From positions 1 to 17,255 of the forward strand of contig JANJUT010000230.1 of the NCBI GenBank assembly GCA_024710445.1: a stretch of 17,255 bases of DNA, given 5' to 3'. The notes beneath the pieces are model-generated. The model had not been told where the DNA came from. It did not search any database and was given only the letters and a program-made list of their open reading frames with translations. The stretch comes from Thiobacillus sp. GTDB taxonomy: Bacteria; Pseudomonadota; Gammaproteobacteria; Burkholderiales; Thiobacillaceae. The translations under genes were made by a program, and so were the position numbers. Positions 1 to 8,185 of the stretch are shown here, piece after piece; the stretch's first letter is position 1, and each line of letters begins with the position of its first letter.

Positions 1-629
1 AGGAGCGCGACGACCACGCGGTGCCACAGGAAGAGATCAACCTGATGCTGGTGCGGCTGGCCAAGGAAGGCAAGCGCACCCTGCGTCTGAAAGGTGGCGA
101 CCCCTTTATCTTCGGCCGCGGCGGCGAGGAAATCGAAACCCTGGTCGAACATGGTGTTTCGTTCCAGGTCGTGCCGGGCATAACCGCGGCGGCGGGGGTG
201 GCATCCTATGCCGGCATTCCGCTCACCCATCGTGATTACGCGCAGTCGGTCGCATTTGTTACCGGCCATCTGAAGGAAAATACCTTCAATCTCAACTGGG
301 AAGGCATCGCCCGCAAAGATCAGACCATCGTCATCTACATGGGGTTGAAAGGCCTGCCGCTGCTGTGTGAGGCGCTGATCAAGCACGGCCTGACAGCCGA
401 GACCCCGGCGGCCATCGTGCAGCATGGCACCCTGCCCACGCAACGCGTCATCACGGGCACGCTGAACACGCTGCCGGATCTGGCCGAGAACGCCGGACTC
501 AAGGCGCCGACGCTCATCATCGTCGGCAATGTCGTCAAGCTGCGCGAGAAGCTTGGCTGGTTCCAGCCTGAAATACACAGCGAGCAGGCGCAGTTCACCC
601 CGCTCGAATCACCGGATCATCTGCGCTGA
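1..629 (+). CDS. cobA: Uroporphyrinogen-III C-methyltransferase, 5'-truncated by window edge
   Basis: SUMT transfers two methyl groups from SAM to uroporphyrinogen III to give precorrin-2, the branch point to sirohaem and cobalamin. The frame is open from base 3, and residues before the GTG at 21 (ERDDHA, then VPQEEIN) already match the family, so the true start lies outside the window and roughly the first 60-70 residues are missing. Visible family motifs are [16 protein letters not shown] (the SAM-binding region), [21 protein letters not shown] and VAFVTGH. The protein ends soon after the normal C-terminus with no fused CysG Rossmann domain visible in this part. The kinase-fold gene follows 8 bases after the stop codon, so the two may be co-transcribed. 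Family assignment is secure; whether the gene is stand-alone cobA or the 3' end of a cysG fusion cannot be decided here. Confidence 0.93.
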   Translation, partial: ERDDHAVPQEEINLMLVRLAKEGKRTLRLKGGDPFIFGRGGEEIETLVEHGVSFQVVPGITAAAGVASYAGIPLTHRDYAQSVAFVTGHLKENTFNLNWEGIARKDQTIVIYMGLKGLPLLCEALIKHGLTAETPAAIVQHGTLPTQRVITGTLNTLPDLAENAGLKAPTLIIVGNVVKLREKLGWFQPEIHSEQAQFTPLESPDHLR

Positions 630-637
630 CCGACAGG

Positions 638-1459
638 ATGACGCCTGCGCGCCCGCAACTGGGTAGCCGCGCCGAAATCGACGCCGAGGTGGCGGCATTG
701 ATACAGTCCGGCCGGCACATCCAGCCGGTGCAATGGCAAGGTCGGCCGGCCTGGCTCAAGCTGAGCGTGTCGCAGCCCCCGGCCTGGCGCTATCAACTGT
801 TGGCCGGGATGGCCAGACTGCTGCACCAACCGGCCCTGCAACCGGTGCGCCCACAGGGCGGTGTGGCCGGCATCCGTAACGAGGCACAACGATTGACCGC
901 ACTGGCCGCGGCAGGCTTGCGCGTACCGCAATTGCTGGCGCATGACGATCACTGGTTATTGGTTTCGGATCTGGGCCACACCACGCTTGAATCGCTGATC
1001 CGGCATGCCGATATCGAGGTGAAATGGGCACACTGGCAGTTCGGTGCGGACTACATTCATCAGGTCCATCAGGCCGGTCAATATCTCAGTCAGGCGTTTG
1101 CCCGCAATCTGGTATGGTCGTCCGAGCATGGACTCGGCGCCATCGATTTTGAAGACGATCCGGCCAGCGTCATGTCGCTGGAGCACGCGCAAGTCCGTGA
1201 CTGGCTGCCCTATTTTTTTTCGACTGCACATTTTTTCAAGGATAGTTTGCTGGAACTGGGCAGGGAAATAGACAGCGTATTGGTGCAGGAAACGGCATCG
1301 GTGCGCGAGGGAGTCTACGTGGCCCTGCGCCGCGTGCGCTGGCTGCGGGCGTTACGCTGGCTGCCACGTAGCATGCAGCGCCGCGATGTACTGAAAACGC
1401 AATGCCTGGGCGAACTGGCATCCCTCTGCAGCAGGCGTGCAGCCAGTGAGCAAACCTGA
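638..1459 (+). CDS. BUD32/WaaP-like kinase-fold protein, probable pseudokinase
   Basis: This 273-residue protein has the layout of a small bacterial protein-kinase-like fold related to Kdo/WaaP and BUD32 kinases. A possible ATP-binding lysine is K41 (PAWLKLSV), a helix-C glutamate is E82 (IRNEAQRL), and the DFG-equivalent aspartate is D170 in AIDFEDDP. The catalytic loop is H144-QAGQYLSQAFARN157. Aligned with the usual HxxGxxHGDLxxxN pattern, the catalytic Asp position is Q152, while the His, Gly and Asn positions are kept. Either catalysis works without that Asp or the protein binds rather than phosphorylates. The substrate is unknown. The ATG lies 8 bases after cobA with only a poor ribosome-binding sequence, so translation is probably coupled. 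The gene also carries T8 (1213-1220) and T6 (1231-1236) runs. Confidence 0.7.
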   Translation: MTPARPQLGSRAEIDAEVAALIQSGRHIQPVQWQGRPAWLKLSVSQPPAWRYQLLAGMARLLHQPALQPVRPQGGVAGIRNEAQRLTALAAAGLRVPQLLAHDDHWLLVSDLGHTTLESLIRHADIEVKWAHWQFGADYIHQVHQAGQYLSQAFARNLVWSSEHGLGAIDFEDDPASVMSLEHAQVRDWLPYFFSTAHFFKDSLLELGREIDSVLVQETASVREGVYVALRRVRWLRALRWLPRSMQRRDVLKTQCLGELASLCSRRAASEQT

Positions 1460-1487
1460 ATTGATATTCGAGTAATCGATACTCTTT

Positions 1488-3341
1488 ATGGTTGAACACA
1501 CCCTGATCAGCCTGAGCGCTGTGGTCATCCTGGGCATTGCTGCCCAATGGCTTGGCTGGCGTGTCCGCATCCCGTCGATCCTGCTGCTGCTGGTGTGCGG
1601 CATTCTGGCCGGCCCGGTGATGGGCTGGGTCAACCCGGACGCGCTGCTGGGGCCATTGCTGTATCCCGTGGTCTCGCTGGCGGTGGCGATGATTCTGTTT
1701 GAAGGCGGGTTGAGCCTGTCGGTGAAGGAGTTTCGTGCCATTGGCGGGGTCGTGGCCTGGCTGGTCACGCTGGGCGCGGCCATCACCTGGCTGGTCGGCG
1801 GTCTGGCCGCGCACTGGATACTGGGGCTCGACTGGCCGCTGGCGATCCTGCTCGGTGCCGTCCTGGTCGTCACCGGCCCCACCGTGATCGGCCCGATGCT
1901 GCGGTTTATTCGGCCCACCGGAAAAACCGGTGCCATCCTCAAGTGGGAAAGCATCGTCATCGACCCCATCGGCGCCATGCTCGCCGTGCTGGTGTTCCAG
2001 GTTCTGGTTTACTCGGGCACCGAGCATGAAATGGTCGTGGCCACCATCGTCTTCAAGACCATCGTCATTGGTACCGTGCTGGGACTGGTCGGTGCGCTGG
2101 TGCTGGGTTTCTGCATGAAGCGGGATTACATCCCGGACTACCTGCACAACCCCGTGGCCGTCATGTTCGTGGTCGGCGTGTTCACCAGCTCCAACCTGCT
2201 GCAATCCGAATCCGGCCTGCTGTCGGTCACCATCATGGGCTTTGTGCTGGCCAACCAGAAAGCCGTGTCGGTCCAGCACATTGTCGAATTCAAGGAAAAC
2301 CTGCGGGTGCTGCTGATCGCCACCGTGTTCATCCTGCTGGCCGCCCACCTCAAACCCGCCGATCTCGAACAGATTGGATTCGCCAGTATCGTGTTCCTGC
2401 TGGTGCTGGTATTTGTTGCGCGGCCCGCTTCGGTATTTGCCTCCACCTTCGGCAGCAAGCTCAGCACCAGGGAAAAACTGTTTTTGTCCTGGATGGCGCC
2501 ACGCGGCATCGTGGCGGCCGCTGTGGCCTCGATCTTCGCCCTGCGTCTGGAGGAAGTGGGGCTGGCCGGATCAGAGGTGCTGGTGCCGCAAACCTTCTTT
2601 GTCATTATCGGCACCGTGGCCCTGTATGGATTGACCGCGCCCCTGATCGCGCGGCGCCTGGGCCTGGCCAAGGAGCACCCGCAGGGCGTGCTGTTCATGG
2701 GCGGGCAATACTGGGTGCGCGACATGGCCAAGATCCTGCATGACGAAGGCTATCCCGTGATGCTGGTGGACAACAGTCGGCATAACGTTTCGGCGGCCCG
2801 CATGGCAGGCATCCCGGCCTTCTATGCCAGCATTTTTGCCGACAACGTGCTGGATCGCGTCGAGATCAGCGGCATCGGCAAGCTCATGGCGATGACCGCC
2901 AACGATGACGTCAATTCACTGGCAGCGCTGCACTTTGCTCCGCTATTTGGCCGCTCACAGGCCTATCAGTTGATGCCGGAGGATGAGAAGCAACTGGATG
3001 CCCATTCGCGCCATCTGCGGGGCCGCTTCCTGTTTGGTAAAGGCATGACCCACTCCGTCCTGACCCAACGCTTCACCGAAGAAGCCGTCATCAAGAAAAC
3101 CCGGCTCAGCGAAGACTATGGGCTGGAAGAACACAAGGCCCGGTATGGCGGCGAGGTATTGCCGCTGTTCCTGATCACGGAGGGTGGCGACCTGCAGGTA
3201 TTTACCGCCGAGGTGAACCCCAAGCCGCAAGCAGGCCAGACCCTGATCAGCCTGGTCCAGATACAGGCCGAAGGGGACAAGCTTGCCGAGCCATCCCGGG
3301 GCAACAAGGGCAAGCCGAACCAGATGCAAGCCGGGCAGTAG
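1488..3341 (+). CDS. CPA1-family cation:proton antiporter with C-terminal TrkA-N-like domain
   Basis: This 617-residue inner-membrane protein probably exchanges Na+ or K+ for protons. Residues 5-390 are a chain of hydrophobic segments typical of the CPA1/NhaP fold. The motifs FEGGLSLSVKEFR (71-83), VTGPTVIGPMLRFIRP (128-143) and ESIVIDP (154-160) are visible; E154 and D159 sit where the ion-binding acidic residues of the family lie. MAPRGIVAAAVASIFAL (336-352) is the conserved late transmembrane segment. From about residue 399 a Rossmann-type TrkA-N/RCK domain follows (VLFMGG, then MLVDNS with D428 at the end of strand 2), suggesting regulation by nucleotide or ligand, although the glycine-rich loop is degenerate (GGQYWVRD). 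The C-terminal tail after about 590 is polar. The start has no strong Shine-Dalgarno sequence but fits the family start. Ion specificity cannot be told from sequence. Confidence 0.9.
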   Translation: MVEHTLISLSAVVILGIAAQWLGWRVRIPSILLLLVCGILAGPVMGWVNPDALLGPLLYPVVSLAVAMILFEGGLSLSVKEFRAIGGVVAWLVTLGAAITWLVGGLAAHWILGLDWPLAILLGAVLVVTGPTVIGPMLRFIRPTGKTGAILKWESIVIDPIGAMLAVLVFQVLVYSGTEHEMVVATIVFKTIVIGTVLGLVGALVLGFCMKRDYIPDYLHNPVAVMFVVGVFTSSNLLQSESGLLSVTIMGFVLANQKAVSVQHIVEFKENLRVLLIATVFILLAAHLKPADLEQIGFASIVFLLVLVFVARPASVFASTFGSKLSTREKLFLSWMAPRGIVAAAVASIFALRLEEVGLAGSEVLVPQTFFVIIGTVALYGLTAPLIARRLGLAKEHPQGVLFMGGQYWVRDMAKILHDEGYPVMLVDNSRHNVSAARMAGIPAFYASIFADNVLDRVEISGIGKLMAMTANDDVNSLAALHFAPLFGRSQAYQLMPEDEKQLDAHSRHLRGRFLFGKGMTHSVLTQRFTEEAVIKKTRLSEDYGLEEHKARYGGEVLPLFLITEGGDLQVFTAEVNPKPQAGQTLISLVQIQAEGDKLAEPSRGNKGKPNQMQAGQ

Positions 3342-3415
3342 TAGCCATCAGTGCGGTTCCGTGTTTCTTGGTCCCGGCTATTCACGACAGGACCAGCCGA
3401 GTCCCCGTTCGATTG

Positions 3416-3904
3416 CTAAACTGCTGGTGGGAATGACCCGTGGTCGAGTTTGTCTTCCACTTCACCGATGTACGCCGACAGGCTGCGGCCGGATTCCTCT
3501 ATGATATTCCGCAGCGTCTGCTCCATGCCATCCAGCCGCGTACCGAGTTCCTTGCGGGTGGTGTCTGCCGTATCGTGCAATTCTGCAAACGACTGCTCAA
3601 GCTGGCTCCGCAATTCACTTAGCCGAGAGGCTTCGGCCTGCTCAGCCAGTTTCTGCTGGGAACGCAATTCCCGTTCATAGCGGCGCGCATCCATCAGCAT
3701 TGCCGTGCGCAGGATGAGTGTGTATGCGGTGAAAAGGGCCACGAATGCGACAATGGCTCCCAGCAGAACAATCCCCAAAGGAGCCTCAAGGTGGAAAACA
3801 AGAAAGGACAGGTTGGCCGGGGTATTTAGCGTGTCCCAGTTGGCGAGGGTAAATACGCCAAGCACAATCAAGCCTGTAAAAATGAGCAGCCCCAGAATTT
3901 TCAT
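3416..3904 (-). CDS. LapA-domain inner-membrane protein with long coiled-coil tail
   Basis: This 162-residue protein has two transmembrane segments (about 2-20 and 42-68) separated by a short loop containing NWDTLNTPANLSFLVFHLEA, the arrangement of LapA/DUF1049 proteins. LapA proteins act with LapB in controlling LPS synthesis in enterobacteria; that role is known for the family and is not shown here. After residue 72 the chain is charged and helical (DARRYERELRSQQKLAEQ onwards), a likely cytoplasmic coiled coil to about residue 152. It makes the protein clearly longer than the roughly 100-residue LapA I know. The start is supported by GGAG 7 bases upstream of ATG on the minus strand. It converges with the antiporter gene (74 bases between stops) and diverges from the glycosyltransferase gene. 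No lapB is adjacent. Confidence 0.8.
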   Translation of the reverse strand: MKILGLLIFTGLIVLGVFTLANWDTLNTPANLSFLVFHLEAPLGIVLLGAIVAFVALFTAYTLILRTAMLMDARRYERELRSQQKLAEQAEASRLSELRSQLEQSFAELHDTADTTRKELGTRLDGMEQTLRNIIEESGRSLSAYIGEVEDKLDHGSFPPAV

Positions 3905-4084
3905 CCTGCTTCTCCAATAAATCGTTTTATCGTTCTCTTTATAGCCAAATACGGGAAATCACGGATGGGGCCTCAAGTGCTTTTCCGGCTCACCTGTCTC
4001 GGCTAATTGTGATCGGGTGTGGAAGCGGTACGCGATCGATTGTCACGAGAAACAGGAAAAGCGCCACAAAAACAGGGTTTCTCT

Positions 4085-4125
4085 TTGTTTTGTCCGTAGT
4101 GCAAGTCCGCATAATACAAGTGCAA
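4085..4125 (+). promoter_or_regulatory. Candidate promoter and paired AGTGCAA sites upstream of glycosyltransferase gene
   Basis: A good -10-like hexamer CATAAT is at 4110-4115. T-rich sequence at 4085-4092 lies at about the -35 distance, but no clean TTGACA is present. The -10 is bracketed by two direct copies of AGTGCAA (4098-4104 and 4119-4125) whose starts are 21 bases apart, two turns of the helix. That spacing would suit a regulator binding the same face and blocking or recruiting polymerase. This is inference from spacing only; no regulator is identified. Confidence 0.3.
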
Positions 4126-4139
4126 AATTCAGATTAATG

Positions 4140-4159
4140 AACCTAACCTAACCGAACCG
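4140..4159 (+). repeat. Tandem pentamer AACCT/AACCG repeat where the ribosome-binding site should be
   Basis: The 20 bases are AACCT twice then AACCG twice, followed by one base and the ATG at 4161. They contain no purine-rich Shine-Dalgarno sequence. An ATG at 4137 is in frame with 4161, but the repeat gives a TAA at 4149-4151, so it can only make a four-residue leader peptide. The start at 4161 is kept because the encoded N-terminus enters directly into a TPR-like helix. Confidence 0.7.
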
Positions 4160-4160
4160 A

Positions 4161-7067
4161 ATGACACCCAATGTCACCCAGTTGCAACCTGTGTTACAAG
4201 CGACAGATCAACTGTTGCAACAGGCTATTGCGCACCACCAGTCGGGGCGGCTTCAGGAAGCTGGAGCGCTTTACCAGACCATCCTGCAACATCAGCCCAG
4301 TCACCCTGAAGCAAACCACAATCTGGGCGTGATCGCGATTCAGGCACAGCAGCCTGCCGCAGGTTTGCCGTATTTCATGACGGCGCTGGATGCCGACCCG
4401 ACATGCGGACAATACTGGCTGAATTACATTGATGCCTTGTTTCAGGCGGGTCAGCAGGAGGACGCGCGTGCCGTATTGGCGCTTGCCCGACAGCAGGGCT
4501 TGCAGGGAGAAGAGGTAGATGCACTGGCGGCGTGTCTGAATGGGAACGCACCGGTTGCAGTGCAAAGGGACTTGGCCTCGTGGGATGGCGAGGGATCGCC
4601 CCCAGTTTCACTGGCGGGTCCGCTGCTTGGAAACACCCCCGGCCATCAGGAAATGGACGTGATCGTGGCACTGTTTGGCGAAGGGCGCTACGCGGAGGTT
4701 GCAACCCTTGCGCAGAGACTGACAGTGCACTATCCCCTGCATGAGTTTGGGTGGAAGATTCTGGGCGTTGCGCTCAAGCTGCTGGGCAGGGGGCAGGATG
4801 CGCTGGAGCCGATGCGGAAAGCCGCCATGTTGTTGCCCACTGATGTCGAATCTCACTACAACCTGGGCGTAACCCTGCAGGAACTGGGCAGCATGGAGGA
4901 GGCTGAGGCCAGTTATCTGCGAGTGCTGCAGATCAATCCCGTCTATGCCGATGCGTACCTCAACCTGGGCGTGACCCTCCGTACTCTGGGCCGCCTGGAC
5001 GAGGCCGAAGAGCGCCTTCGACAGGCTCTGCAGATCAGGCCGGATTACGCTGAGGCACATGGCAACCTTGGCACCATGCTTCAAGAACGAGGCTGCCTAG
5101 AGGAAGCCGAGGCCAGCTTCCGCAAGGCGTTGCAGCTCACACCGGACCACGCGGTGTTACATGACAATCTGGGCGTCACGCTCTATCGTCTGGGGCGCCT
5201 GGAGGAGGCCGAAGGCAGTTTCAGGCAGGCACTGCGGATTAATCCGGATAATGCCAGAACGCATAATGATCTGGGTGTCACCCTTCAGGAGCTGGGCCGG
5301 TTGGACGAGGCGGACGCACACTTTCAAATGGCGCTGCTTATCAACCCGGATGATGCCAGGACGCACGATAACCGGGGCAACCTTCTCTGCTACCTGGGAC
5401 GCCAGAGCGAAGCCGCGGCCAGCTACCGACGGGCGCTGGAGATCACTCCGGATGATGCCAGGATGCATGCCAACCTGGGACGCTGCTTTCGCAACCTGCG
5501 GCGATGGAAAGACGCAGAAAGCCATTTTCGAAAGTCGCTGGAAATCAGTCCGGATGAGCTTGAAACCCATAACAACCTGGGGCTTACGCTCCAAGATCTG
5601 GGGCTCCTGGATAAAGCCGAAGCCTGCTTTCGGGATATTCTGCAAATAAAACCGAATAGCGTAGGTGTCATAGGCAACCTGGGGCTTGTCCTGCAGAGTC
5701 TTGGCCGGCTGGACGAGGCTGAAGCCTGCTTCCGGCAGGCGCTGCAGATCAAGCCGGAACAAGCGTCGCTTTATAGCAACCTGCTTTATTTTCTTCTGCT
5801 CAGCGCAACAATGGATGCGAAGTCAGTTTTCTCTGAGCACGCCAGATTTGGCGAGCAGTTTGAATCCGCCCTAAGGCTTGATTGGCCTGGACACACTCAT
5901 ACACGAGACCCTGAACGCTGCCTGCAGATTGGTCTTGTTTCGCCCGATTTTAATGATCATGCCGTGGCCACGTTTATCGAACCGGTACTGGAGCATCTAT
6001 CAAGCTACCCGCAATTGTCATTGCATGCCTACTACAACAGCATCATCAATGACAAAGTTACGCATCGCCTGCGGGGCCACTTCGCACATTGGTACCCGGT
6101 TACTGGCTTGTCGGATGCAGAGTTGGCAGAAAAAATCCGTGCCGACGGTATCGACATACTGATTGATCTGACTGGCCACACGGCTCGCAACCGCCTGCTG
6201 ACCTTTGCCCGCAAACCGGCGCCCGTGCAGGCCAGCTGGATGGGCTACCCTGGAACGACTGGTTTGAAATCAATGGATTACTTTTTGGCAGACCGGTTCT
6301 TTCTGCCGCCGGGTCAATTCGACGGGCAATTTACGGAAAGAATTGTATATTTGCCTGCAGGCGCCCCTTTCTTGCCATCCAAGGATGCCCCGCCAGTCAA
6401 CAGTCTGCCCGCACTGAGCAATGGCTATTTGACTTTTGGCAGCTTCAGCCGGCCGAACAAGCTGAGTCCAGCGGTCATTTCCCTTTGGGCGGAACTCCTC
6501 CGGGCATTGCCCGATTCCAGGATGTTGCTGGGAGGGATGCCAGAGGAGGGCAATTACGATGCCCTGATCAAATGGTTTGAAACGGAAGGTATCGGCTGTG
6601 AACGGCTGATCTTTCATGCACGTTGCGGCATGGAGAACTACTTGAATCTGCATCAGCAAGTGGACTATTGTCTGGATACCTTTCCTTACAACGGCGGTAC
6701 CACGACCCTCCATGCGCTCTGGATGGGGGTGCCGACGCTCACCTTGGCGGGAGGCACGGCAGCGGGACGGTCGGGTGCCTCGATTCTTGGCCATGCTGGC
6801 CTGGAGTCGTTTATTGCCCGTGATGCGGCGGATTTCTTAAACAAGGGCTTGTTCTGGGCCGGCAATCTTGCCGCACTGTCCGATATCCGGTCAGGGTTGC
6901 GGGAACGCTTTACCAAGTCGGCGATGGGTCAGCCGGCGTTGGTTGCCACGGGGGTGGAGCGTGCCCTGCGCATGATGTGGCAACGCTGGTGTGCGGGTCA
7001 GCCGGCGGAATCGTTCGAAGTGCCACTGCAGGCTGTTAACAGCACAGTATCGGAGGTTGATTCATGA
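4161..7067 (+). CDS. TPR/SPINDLY-type O-linked glycosyltransferase (GT41, OGT-like)
   Basis: This 968-residue protein is the likely enzyme that attaches a sugar to Ser/Thr of a protein in the cytoplasm. Residues about 17-225 hold degenerate TPRs interrupted by a Gly/Pro-containing linker (about 128-160). Residues 231-536 are nine 34-residue TPRs in unbroken register with the NLGVTLQELGRLDEAEASFR type consensus, forming the substrate-binding superhelix. The C-terminal GT41 catalytic region starts near 588 with IGLVSPDFNDHAVATFIEP. It continues with DILIDLTGHTARNR (H673), ASWMGYPGTTG, GSFSRPNKLSP (K767, the nucleotide-phosphate lysine position) and FPYNGGTTTLHALWMGVP (N844-T849), a SPINDLY-like variant of the donor-binding loop. 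Donor sugar and target protein are unknown; flagellin or pilin are common targets of bacterial relatives. The stop overlaps the next start by 4 bases. There is no Shine-Dalgarno sequence. Confidence 0.92.
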   Translation: MTPNVTQLQPVLQATDQLLQQAIAHHQSGRLQEAGALYQTILQHQPSHPEANHNLGVIAIQAQQPAAGLPYFMTALDADPTCGQYWLNYIDALFQAGQQEDARAVLALARQQGLQGEEVDALAACLNGNAPVAVQRDLASWDGEGSPPVSLAGPLLGNTPGHQEMDVIVALFGEGRYAEVATLAQRLTVHYPLHEFGWKILGVALKLLGRGQDALEPMRKAAMLLPTDVESHYNLGVTLQELGSMEEAEASYLRVLQINPVYADAYLNLGVTLRTLGRLDEAEERLRQALQIRPDYAEAHGNLGTMLQERGCLEEAEASFRKALQLTPDHAVLHDNLGVTLYRLGRLEEAEGSFRQALRINPDNARTHNDLGVTLQELGRLDEADAHFQMALLINPDDARTHDNRGNLLCYLGRQSEAAASYRRALEITPDDARMHANLGRCFRNLRRWKDAESHFRKSLEISPDELETHNNLGLTLQDLGLLDKAEACFRDILQIKPNSVGVIGNLGLVLQSLGRLDEAEACFRQALQIKPEQASLYSNLLYFLLLSATMDAKSVFSEHARFGEQFESALRLDWPGHTHTRDPERCLQIGLVSPDFNDHAVATFIEPVLEHLSSYPQLSLHAYYNSIINDKVTHRLRGHFAHWYPVTGLSDAELAEKIRADGIDILIDLTGHTARNRLLTFARKPAPVQASWMGYPGTTGLKSMDYFLADRFFLPPGQFDGQFTERIVYLPAGAPFLPSKDAPPVNSLPALSNGYLTFGSFSRPNKLSPAVISLWAELLRALPDSRMLLGGMPEEGNYDALIKWFETEGIGCERLIFHARCGMENYLNLHQQVDYCLDTFPYNGGTTTLHALWMGVPTLTLAGGTAAGRSGASILGHAGLESFIARDAADFLNKGLFWAGNLAALSDIRSGLRERFTKSAMGQPALVATGVERALRMMWQRWCAGQPAESFEVPLQAVNSTVSEVDS
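4851..5768 (+). repeat. Nine in-frame 102-bp tandem repeats encoding TPRs
   Basis: The coding sequence runs through nine consecutive 34-codon units, from SHYNLGVTL to the unit ending KPEQAS, with no insertion or deletion. Several units share near-identical stretches such as the codons for LGRLDEAEA, so homologous exchange between units could change array length by whole TPRs without breaking the frame. Confidence 0.85.
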
Positions 7068-8185
7068 CGGAATCACGTGACCCCCCGCCCATTTATGTCA
7101 CGCAGCCTTCGCTGCCTCCCCTGGAGGAGTTCATACCCTATCTGGAGCAAATCTGGGAGAGCAAGCGGCTGACCAATAGTGGCCCGTTTCACGAGCAGTT
7201 GGAGCAGGCATTGTGCGACTATCTCGACGTTCCGTATATTGCCCTGTTTGCCAACGGAACCCTTGCGCTCGTTACTGCATTGCAGGCCATGCGTATTACG
7301 GGCGAAGTCATCACTACTCCCTATTCATTTGTGGCAACTGCACATTCGCTGCTGTGGAATGGCATCAGACCCGTGTTTTCCGATATCGATCCGCTTACGC
7401 TCAATCTGGACCCGGACAGGATCGAGGCTGCGATCACTCCGCAAACCACCGCCATCATGCCGGTGCATTGTTATGGGCATTCATGCGATGTGGACCGCAT
7501 CGAAAGAATTGCCGGCAACTATGGGCTGAAAGTCATCTACGATGCTGCTCACGCCTTTGGTGTGCAATGTCAGGGCGGCAGCGTACTCAACCATGGCGAT
7601 CTGTCGGTACTGAGTTTCCATGCGACCAAGGTGTTCAATACGTTTGAAGGTGGCGCCATCGTCTGTCACGATGCCAAAACCAAGCAGCGTATCGATCACC
7701 TGAAGAACTTTGGTTTTGTGGATGAGGTGACGGTGGCTGCGCCCGGCATCAATGGGAAAATGAGTGAAATCAATGCGGCCTTTGGATTGCTGCAGCTCAA
7801 GGGGATTGATGAAATCCTGCAAAAACGCAAAGCCATCGATACCCGTTATCGCGAGGTGCTTACCGGGGTCAAGGGAATCCATTGTCTGTCAGCCGCAGAC
7901 GAGAAGCCTAACTACGCCTATTTCCCGATTCTGGTGCAGCCAGACTATCCGCTCAGTCGCGATGCCTTGTATCAAGAGCTACAGGATAGCGGCATTCATG
8001 CGCGCCGCTATTTTTACCCGTTGATCAGCGATTTTCCGATGTATCGGGGAATTCCATCGGCGGCACCTGCGAACTTGCCAGTAGCGAGGGCCGCGGCGGA
8101 GCAGGTGATTTGCCTGCCGATTTATCCGTCACTGACCAGCAAGCAGGTTGATCTCATCATCGGGATAATCGTAGGGCAGTGCTGA
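7064..8185 (+). CDS. DegT/DnrJ/EryC1/StrS-family PLP-dependent sugar aminotransferase
   Basis: This 373-residue protein is of full family length. It should transfer an amino group, usually from glutamate, to a nucleotide-linked keto-sugar, giving an amino sugar such as 4-amino-4,6-dideoxyhexose. The PLP site is intact: YDAAHAFG carries D160, which contacts the pyridine nitrogen, and SFHATKVFNTFEGG carries K189, the Schiff-base lysine. The N-terminal PYLEQIWESKRLTNSGPFHEQLE segment and the C-terminal ARRYFYPLISDFPMY segment are typical of the sugar-aminotransferase class. The start is supported by GGAGG at 7052-7056, 7 bases upstream, and overlaps the glycosyltransferase stop by 4 bases (ATGA). 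The stop overlaps the next ATG by one base, so the three genes form an operon. Exact sugar and regiochemistry (3- or 4-amino) cannot be read from sequence. No dehydratase lies nearby. Confidence 0.92.
   Translation: MTESRDPPPIYVTQPSLPPLEEFIPYLEQIWESKRLTNSGPFHEQLEQALCDYLDVPYIALFANGTLALVTALQAMRITGEVITTPYSFVATAHSLLWNGIRPVFSDIDPLTLNLDPDRIEAAITPQTTAIMPVHCYGHSCDVDRIERIAGNYGLKVIYDAAHAFGVQCQGGSVLNHGDLSVLSFHATKVFNTFEGGAIVCHDAKTKQRIDHLKNFGFVDEVTVAAPGINGKMSEINAAFGLLQLKGIDEILQKRKAIDTRYREVLTGVKGIHCLSAADEKPNYAYFPILVQPDYPLSRDALYQELQDSGIHARRYFYPLISDFPMYRGIPSAAPANLPVARAAAEQVICLPIYPSLTSKQVDLIIGIIVGQC

Larger units (their letters stand above)
3905..4160. promoter_or_regulatory. Divergent intergenic region between LapA-domain gene and glycosyltransferase gene
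   Basis: These 256 bases hold no credible gene and must contain both divergent promoters. They are AT-rich next to both genes. On the minus strand a TATAAA-like hexamer lies at about 3938-3943, a possible -10 for the LapA-domain gene, without a good -35. A perfect 8-base inverted repeat GCTTTTCC (3979-3986) / GGAAAAGC (4055-4062) has its arms 68 bases apart. The plus-strand promoter candidate and a pentamer repeat are listed separately. Only the location is secure; the specific sites are weak matches. Confidence 0.5.

Noticed and set aside
1236..2348. 370-codon minus-strand open frame opposite the antiporter gene
   Set aside because: The product is a biased Gln/His/Asp-rich string that mirrors membrane-segment codons of the antiporter; no family resemblance.
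3369..3395. TGGTCC/GGACCA hairpin between the antiporter and LapA-domain genes as a terminator
   Set aside because: The stem is only 6 pairs with a 15-base loop and no T-run on either side; an alternative CGGCT/AGCCG pairing competes.
4137..4151. Four-residue ORF before the glycosyltransferase as a regulatory leader peptide
   Set aside because: It has no ribosome-binding site and no attenuator hairpins; kept only as a remark on the leader.
8179..8184. GTG at 8179 as the start of the first propeller gene
   Set aside because: The ATG two codons later overlaps the preceding stop by one base, is better spaced from AGGG, and matches the start of the paralogue.
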